A DNA stretch of 64,000 nucleotides, taken from the NCBI GenBank assembly GCA_030674185.1, contig JAPXFY010000022.1:47663898-47727897 (forward strand), given 5' to 3'. Position 1 is the first letter of the stretch, and each line of letters opens with the position of its first letter. A program made the position numbers and the translations under genes. Source of the stretch: Monoplex corrugatus (taxonomy: Eukaryota; Mollusca; Gastropoda; Littorinimorpha; Ranellidae). Below, in pieces: positions 57,053-64,000 of the stretch. The notes beneath the pieces were generated by a model that saw nothing but the letters and a program-made list of their open reading frames with translations, had not been told where the DNA came from and ran no database searches.

Positions 57053-57725
57053 GCAGTGAACGCTTCTTCTCATTTTCCAAACCTACGTCCTACTGGGCAT
57101 ATTTAGCACAGCATATATACAATATCCACGAAATACAATTACATTAAACCTGATTGCAGTCCTCCAAATGAAGACTGTCATAACACAGTCACATTCTGAA
57201 AGAAACTGGATATAGAGAAGAGGAACCCAGCTCTTACTTTTGTGAGTAACCTTTTAGTTAGGAACAACAATGTTGTTGAAATCATGATAGCTGTCTTCCT
57301 CGTCTTATACTCTATATTGATTTGATAGTGAAGACATAACAGAAACAATGTCATCAACATCATCTTTAGTATGCGTCATCATCTGTAATGTGTCATACTG
57401 AATAATTGTATACAATAGTGTACATTTTTCTTGTTATTTATTGATTTCTTCAATTTTAGCCTGTACATGTTTCTTGTTATGTATTAAATTATGCACGTAA
57501 TAGTCTTCATTTTTTTCTTAGTATGTATTGGAGTATTGTACGTCAGAATATACATATTTACCGTAATGTAGACAATCAACCATTATGAAATTAGCCAAGA
57601 ACAATGAGATATCAAGATAGGCTGTGAACGCTTCTCATTTTCCAAATCTACTGGGCATATTTAGCATAGTATCTATACAATCATGTCCACGAAATACAAT
57701 TACATGAAACTAAATCTATACTCAC
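57053..57725. other. Intron with a deletion junction where an A exon is missing
   Basis: 57053-57147 is the block that normally runs into a type A exon, but at ACATTA|AACCTGATTG (57147/57148) it jumps to sequence equivalent to about 62065. The next A exon is 57726. One exon and about 2 kb appear to be lost. Confidence 0.6.
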
Positions 57726-57830
57726 TTTGTGTTTCACAGTAGGTTCCTGTATAGCCTGTCTGACACTGGCATTTGCCATTCCAGGAACAGGTGCCGCCAT
57801 TTTGACACCCCTTGGTGAAACATGAGGTCA
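57726..57830 (-). CDS. EGF-like exon, type A (T variant)
   Basis: Intact 105-bp phase 1-1 exon, GTGAGT donor. TSCFTKGC, CQNGGTC, NGKCQC, YTGTYC. Thr before the third cysteine gives the O-fucose consensus by a different residue from the S variants. Confidence 0.82.
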
Positions 57831-58118
57831 CTGCCGTTCAAAAGACACAAAACACAACCATCAGCTTCAGTCTATGCCATCATCATCTTTAACGTGTACC
57901 ATCATCACCTTTATCATCAGTTATCATCATCTTTAGTCTGTGTCATTATCATTTTAGCGAGTGTCATCATAACATTCAGAATATTCTGTCATCACGTTTA
58001 ATGTGTGTCATTATCATTATTAGCATGTGTCATAGTCATCCTTAGCGTGTGTCATGTTTGGCAAGTGACATCATTTTAGGGTGTAGAATCATTTGCAGTT
58101 TCTGTCTCAGCCATCTTT

Positions 58119-58201
<83 letters not shown>

Positions 58202-59950
58202 GTGTAGTGTGGCGCGCGCACGCGCACGTGTGTGTGTGTGTGTCAGAATCATCTTTAGTGTGTGTCACAATCATTATTATGTGAGTTGCAATCATTCCAC
58301 TTTAATGTGTGTTACCATCATCTTTAGTGTGTGCCCAGATCATTTTTTGGATGTGCCACATTCATCTTTATTGCCTATCAAAATCACCTTTAGTTTTTGG
58401 AGGGGAAGCGTGTACCACGTCATCATTAGTGTCAGTCACCATCAACGTCCAGTTACACCATGTGTCATCATCAATTCTACCATGTGTCATCATCATTTCT
58501 AGCATGTGTCATCACCACTTTTAGTATGTCATTATTACAATCATTGTGAGCCATCATCATCTGTACAATGTGTCATCATCATCTTAAGTATGTGTCATAA
58601 TCATATCCATCCTGTGTCATCATCATCTTCAGAGTGTGTCATCATCATCTTTAGCGTCTGTCATCATCAAATTTAACGCCAATTTTTCAGCATCTTTAGC
58701 GATGTACCCACACAAAATATTCCAGATACTTCTCTCCCTAATTTTTTTTCTTTTTCTTCGATTTTTCTTATGTGTAGAGTTTATTGATTACATACGTTTG
58801 TATGCTGCGTAAGTGTGTTTTAATATAAATATTTGACACCATAGAAATACTGTTGTTTTTATTGTTTTATTGTTAATATTTTTATTATCATTACTATTAT
58901 TATTGTTATGATTATTGTTATTATCGTTATTATTATTATTACAACCATTATCATTATTAATATTATTATCTTTATTATTATTTTATAGTTTCTAGTCAAA
59001 TATGACAGGGAAAAGGTTTGAAAAAGAAATGGAAAAAAAATATAGAGTAAAGGAGAGAACGCAAACAGTTCTAAACACCACAGTGGATATCTTATTGGGA
59101 GCATCGGATTTCTTCACAACCGAATTTATTGCATTCTAATTTGAAGTTAACTGTCTCCACCCACCAAAGGGGGCACCACCCACAGTTTCTGTAGAAGCAA
59201 ATGTTATGTTTCAAGCCTGATAGTAGTCTTTCAAATTAAGACTATCATAACACTGTCACATTCTGAAGAAAACTGGATATAGAGATGAAAAACCCAGCTC
59301 TTACTTTTGTGGGTAACCTCCTTTTACCTAGGAACAATAAGGGCATTGAAATTTGTAGTGAACACATAACAGAATCCATGATAGCTGCCTTCATTGCATT
59401 ATACACTGTATAGATTTGTGGTGAAGACATAACAAAAACCATGTCATCATCATCATCTTTAGTGTGCATCATTACCTTTAATGTGCGTCATCATCATCTT
59501 TAATGTGTCACCATCCTCTTTAGCTTGTGTCATCATTTTTAATGTTTCATCATCATCATCTTTAACCTGAATTATTACTGTCTGGAGTGCGTTGTGATCT
59601 TTAGCGTGTGTCATCGTCATCTCTAGTGGTGTTATCGTCATTTTTTGCAGAGTCACCATTATCAGGAGCATGTGCCATCATCATCTTGACAGTGTGCCAT
59701 CCTCATCTTTAACGTATGCTCTCATTGTCATTAGTGTACAGACGTGTGTATAAGCACAGTGATATATCTGTCAACCCACTTTGCTGCAACTAAAGGGACA
59801 AACTACAAAACACAGAAAGTTAACAAACAAAGAAACGAAAAACAAAAAACAAATCACCACAAAAGACACGTGCATAGGCACGGCAGGGCAAACGTACATG
59901 AATCATACAAAATAGTGGGCAAGGAAGACATAATGTGCATATGTACTGAC
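57831..59950. other. Intron: minisatellite, (TG)n, (ATT)n, conserved blocks
   Basis: (TG)n at 58122-58200 with GCGCGC; minisatellite to 58670; (ATT)n at 58860-58985; TAGTCAAATATGAC block with an open mini-ORF from 59002; pre-B block near 59740. Empty CR1/L2 site at 58452. Confidence 0.65.
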
Positions 59951-60076
59951 CAGCTGTCTGACAATTGAGGCCAGTGTACTCAGCAGTACAGGTGCAGTTA
60001 TACGATGATGTACCAACAGGGGTGCACGTGCCCCCATTCAAGCATGGACGTTGAACGTTGCAGACTTGGTTCTGGT
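59951..60076 (-). CDS. EGF-like exon, type B
   Basis: Intact 126-bp phase 1-1 exon, same protein as 35848 and 52070. Followed directly by ACATTTTTATCATCATC, the state before the 74-bp insertion. Confidence 0.82.
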
Positions 60077-60089
60077 CTGTTACAGACAT

Positions 60090-60425
60090 TTTTATCATCA
60101 TCATCATCATCATTATCATTATTATTATTGTTTATATTATTATTATCATTATTGTTATTGTTATTACTACTACTATTGTAATTATTATTATTAATATCAT
60201 TATCATTATGGTTGTTGTTCTTGTTCTTGTTTTTGCTCTTGTTCTTGTTATTATTGTTGTTATCAGTATTAACATTATTATCACTGCTGTTATCATTATC
60301 ATAATTATTACTTTATTATTATTGCTATTACTGATATCATTATCGTCATTATTATCATTTTAATTGTCATTGTTATTACTATCACTATCATCATTATCAT
60401 CATCATCATTTTTATCATATTATTA
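60090..60425. repeat. (ATT)n/(ATC)n simple repeat
   Basis: Trinucleotide tract upstream of the B exon, diverged from 36078 and 52290. Confidence 0.85.
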
Positions 60426-60999
60426 GTAGCAAGAAAGTCTGAGGAGAGCTGGATAGCAGAAGGCCCTTTGAGGAGAAGCCCCTCTTCCCACTTTCATGCA
60501 ACTGTTTCCACTTTAGTCTTACATTCTAAGCTGACCAGGTCGCATCCAGGTCATCAGCATCTTGACCGTGTGTCATCAATTTTACCGTAATTTGTCACCA
60601 ACGTTTGTGATAATTCCACAACTCTTCTAAATGATATGCTCACAAGTCTCTAGTCAAATATGACATGAAAAAGTTAGAAAAAGCGTACAGTTTTCGTAAT
60701 ATTTACCGATTTCTTCAAGTTTACCCTGTACTTATTTCTTGATATGTATTGGGTTTTGTGCACCATACTCTTCATTTTTTTCACAGTAAGTTTTGGAGCA
60801 TTGTACGTCACCCGGTTCATATTTCCAGTAATGTAGACAATTTACCATTATGAAAACAGCCAAAAACAATGTGATATCAAGATATGTAGTGAACGCTTCT
60901 TCCTCATTTTCCAACTCTGCGTACTATTGGGCATATGTAGAACAGGAATATACAATCATGTCCAGGAAATATAATTGCATGAAACTAATCTGTACCCAC
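60426..60999. other. Conserved intron between B and A exons
   Basis: Same block as 29281-29842. No exon seen. Confidence 0.55.
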
Positions 61000-61104
61000 T
61001 TTGTGTTTCACAGTAGGTTCCTGTATAGCCCGTCTGACACTGGCATGTGCCATTCCAGGTGCAGATGCCGCCATTTTGACACGCCTTGGTGAAACATGAG
61101 GTCA
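61000..61104 (-). CDS. EGF-like exon, type A
   Basis: Intact 105-bp phase 1-1 exon, donor GTGGGT. TSCFTKAC, CQNGGIC, TWNGTCQC, YTGTYC. Thr replaces the usual Ser after the third cysteine. Confidence 0.82.
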
Positions 61105-62641
61105 CTGCCGTTCAAAAGACACAAAACACAACCATCAGCTTTAGTCTATGTCATCATCATCTTTAGAGTGTGTCATCACCTTTATAGTGTGTCGTCATCA
61201 CCTTTAGCGGGTGTCGTCATCACTTTCACGTGTGCCATCATCAGTGTCATTATCATTTTTAGTATTACCATAGTCATCTTTAACGTGTGGCATATTTAGT
61301 GTGTGTCATCATCATCTTAAGGTTATATTACCAAGTGGTTTCGTGCGTGTCATCATCATCATCTTCAGCGTCTTTCATCATCATCTTTAGCAGATGACAT
61401 CATCATCCCTAGGGTGTCGTCATCATCTTCAGAGAGTATCATCATCATCTTTAGCGTGTGTCATCATCAATTATAAGGTCAATTTTTCAGCATCTTTACC
61501 TATATACCCATAAGAAAATACGTTTTGCAAATACTTCTTTCGTTCAATCTTTTTTCTTTTTCTTCTATTTTCTTTTCTTATTTGTAGTCTTTATCGATTG
61601 CATGCGTTTGCGTAGTGCGTGAGTGTGCTTTGATATAAATCTTTCAGATTTGACACGATAGAAATACTGTTGTTCATATTATTTTATTGTTATTATTGTT
61701 GTTATTATTATTATTACTATCATTATTATCATTATAATTATTTATTATTGTTATTTTTGTTGTTATTATCATTGTTATTACTCTTACAATCATTGATATT
61801 ATTATTATCATTATTATCGTTATTTTATCAAATAGTTTCTAGTCAAATAAGACACGAAAAAGGATCTGAAAAAGAAATGGAAACAAATCTAAGACTAAAG
61901 GAGAAAACACAAACAGATCTAAACGCTACAGTGGACAGTCTACTGGGAACATGAGATTTCCTTTAGAACCGAATAAATTGCATTCTAAATTGAAGTTTAC
62001 TGTCTCCACCTATCAAAGATGAAACCACCGACAAGACTTGTAGAAGCAAATGTTATACTTCAAGCCTGATTGCAGTCCTCCAAATATAGACTGTCATAAC
62101 ACTGTCACATTCTGAAGGAAACTGGATACAGAGAAGAGGAACCCAGCTCTTACTTTTGTGAGTAACCTCCTTTTAGTTAGGAACAATAATGGCGTTGAAA
62201 TCATGATAGCTGTCTTCATCGTCTTATACTCTGTATTGACTTGATAATGAAGACATAACAGAAACCATGTCATCAATATCATCTTTAGTATGCGTCATCA
62301 TCTTTAATGTGTCATACTGAATAATTGTACGCAACAGTGTACATTTTTCTAGTTATTTATCGATTTCTTCAATTCTAGACTGTACATGTTTTTGTTATGT
62401 ATTAAATTATGCATGTCATAGTCTTCATATTTTTCTTAGTATGTATTGGTGCATTGTACGTCAGAAGATACATATTTCCCGTAATGTAGACAGTCACAGC
62501 CAAGAACAATGTGACATCAAGATATGCAGTGAACGCTTCTTCCTCATTTACCAAATCTACGTACTACTGGGCATATTCAGCACAGCATATATACAATCAT
62601 GTCCACGAAATACAATTACATGAAACTAAATATATGCTCAC
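61105..62641. other. Intron: minisatellite, (ATT)n, conserved blocks
   Basis: Minisatellite to 61470, T-rich block with the empty Penelope site (ATATTATTTTATTGTT near 61676), (ATT)n to 61830, conserved block to the exon. Confidence 0.6.
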
Positions 62642-62746
62642 TTTGTGTTTCACAGTAGGTTCCTGTAAAGCCTGTCTGACACTGGCATTTCCCATTCCAG
62701 GAACAGATGCCGCCATTTTGACACGCCTTGGTGAAACATGAGGTCA
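62642..62746 (-). CDS. EGF-like exon, type A (most 5' exon in window)
   Basis: Intact 105-bp phase 1-1 exon, donor GTGAGC. TSCFTKAC, CQNGGIC, NGKCQC, FTGTYC. As the first exon in transcription order here it still begins with a split codon, so upstream coding exons must lie beyond the right edge of the window. Confidence 0.82.
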
Positions 62747-63070
62747 CTGCCGTTCAAAAGACACAAAACACAACCATCAGCTTTAGTCTATGCCATCATC
62801 ATCTTTAACGTGTACCATCATCACCTTTATCATATGTCATCATCATCTTTAGCCTGTGTCATTATCATTTTAGCGTGTGTCATCATAACAGTTACAGTGT
62901 GTCGTCATCACGTTTAGTGAGTGTCATTATCATTGTTAGCATGTGTCATAGTCATTCCTACAAGTGTCATATTTGGCGAGTGAAAATCATTTTAGGGTGT
63001 AGCATTATTAGTAGTTTCTGTCTCCGTCATCTTTACATGTGTGTGTGTATGTGTGTATGTGTGTGTGTGA

Positions 63071-63147
<77 letters not shown>

Positions 63148-63877
63148 AAGCGTGCATGTGTGTGTGCGTGTGTGAGTGTGTGTGTGTGTGTGTGCGTGCA
63201 TGTGTGTGTGCGGGCATGTGTGTATATGTGTGAGAGAATCATCTTAAGTGTGTATCACAATTATTATTATGTGAGTTGCAATCATTCCACTTTAGTTTGT
63301 GTTATCATCATCTTTAGAATGTGACCAGATAATTTTTTCGATGTGCCACATTCATCTTTACTGTCAATCAAAATCACCTTTTGTTTTTGGAGGGGAAGTG
63401 TGCACCACATCATCATAAGTGTCAGTCACCATCAACGTCCAGTTACACCATGTGTCATCCAATTCTACCATGTGTCATCATCATGTTAGCGTGTGTCATC
63501 ATCACTTTTAGCATGTGTCATTATCACAATTATTGTAGCCATCATCATCTGTACAATGTGTCATCATCATCTTTAGCGTGTCATCATCAAATTTAACGCC
63601 AATTTTTCAGCATCTTTAGTGATGTACCTACAAAAAAATTGCAAATACTTCTCTGCCTAATTTTTTTTCTTTTTCTTCTATTTTTCTTATGTATAGTGTG
63701 TATTGATTACATGCGTTTGTATGGTGCGTAAATCTTTGACACCATAGAAATACTATTGTTTTTATTGTTTTATTGTTAATATTTTTATTATCATTACTAT
63801 TATTGTTATGATTATTGTTATCATCATCATTTTTATTATTATTAAAGTCGATATTATCATTATTAATATTATCTTAA
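62747..63877. other. Intron: minisatellite, (TG)n, conserved block
   Basis: (TG)n with TGCG interruptions at 63039-63235; minisatellite to 63590; T-rich block and (ATT)n to TTAA at 63874-63877. Empty CR1/L2 site at 63443. Confidence 0.65.
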
Positions 63878-64000
63878 CTCACTCGGTACGGAGAGTTTTT
63901 CCCCTTGCGTTTCCCCAGGTATGGCCCATTTTGAAGGGTTAGGAAAAAAATCACAAAAAAAACAAAACATACAGGATCAAAATGAAACTTTCAGATCTGA
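63878..64000. mobile_element. piggyBac-like element, copy 3, cut by the window edge
   Basis: CTCACTCGGTACGGAGAG, then TTTTTCCCCTTGCG, the same left end and left flank as 37234. Only 123 bp are visible. Confidence 0.65.

Overview
This is metazoan nuclear DNA with introns, dense microsatellites and many retrotransposons. The element mix (an R2-like LINE with a restriction-like endonuclease, RTE and CR1/L2 LINEs, a Penelope element, piggyBac and hAT relics) together with multi-EGF exons suggests an invertebrate, most likely a lophotrochozoan such as a gastropod mollusc. The organism is inference; the sequence carries no marker that names it.

The host content is one long stretch of a minus-strand gene seen only as EGF-like exons. 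I find 22 exons or exon relics of 104-126 bp, each coding one six-cysteine EGF domain, each with AG/GT splice sites and phase 1-1 boundaries. There are four types: A (short, 105 bp, CQNGG core), B (126 bp, CLNGGTC core), C (114 bp, CQNEGSC core) and D (114 bp, once). In transcription order (right to left) they read A A B / A A B / A C A A B / A A B / D A C A A A C A. No start codon, signal peptide, transmembrane segment or terminal exon is in the window. Three or four exons carry 1-bp deletions and one C exon (1978-2091) is clearly dead. Everything between the exons is intron or intergenic repeat.

The array grew by segmental duplication. A ~9.7 kb block is present twice (about 6065-15720 and 39838-49550), and a B-A-A block of several kb is present about four times (28.4-35.4, 35.4-38.7, 51.6-59.4 and 59.4-64.0 kb). 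Introns are filled with a degenerate ~22-bp minisatellite (GTGTCATCATCATCTTTAGC type), long (TG)n, (ATGT)n, (TA)n and (ATT)n tracts, and conserved intron blocks that travel with each exon.

Mobile elements interrupt this pattern, and the duplicated copies often give their empty sites: a 5'-truncated R2-like LINE (8516-9630), an RTE LINE in both 9.7-kb blocks, a Penelope fragment (30530-31510), a CR1/L2 fragment (33303-34279), piggyBac-like derivatives (37234, 47525, 63878), a 2.3-kb putative solo LTR (54745-57052), and a hAT-like element nested in a LINE tail (3000-3983). The most striking object is 17243-28176: a head-to-tail tandem array of an R2-like LINE (three near-complete units plus a 3' stub), inserted inside an RTE LINE. 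Unit 1 has an uninterrupted 1082-codon ORF. Unit 2 is riddled with short indels between sharp borders, which looks more like unpolished assembly than natural decay.
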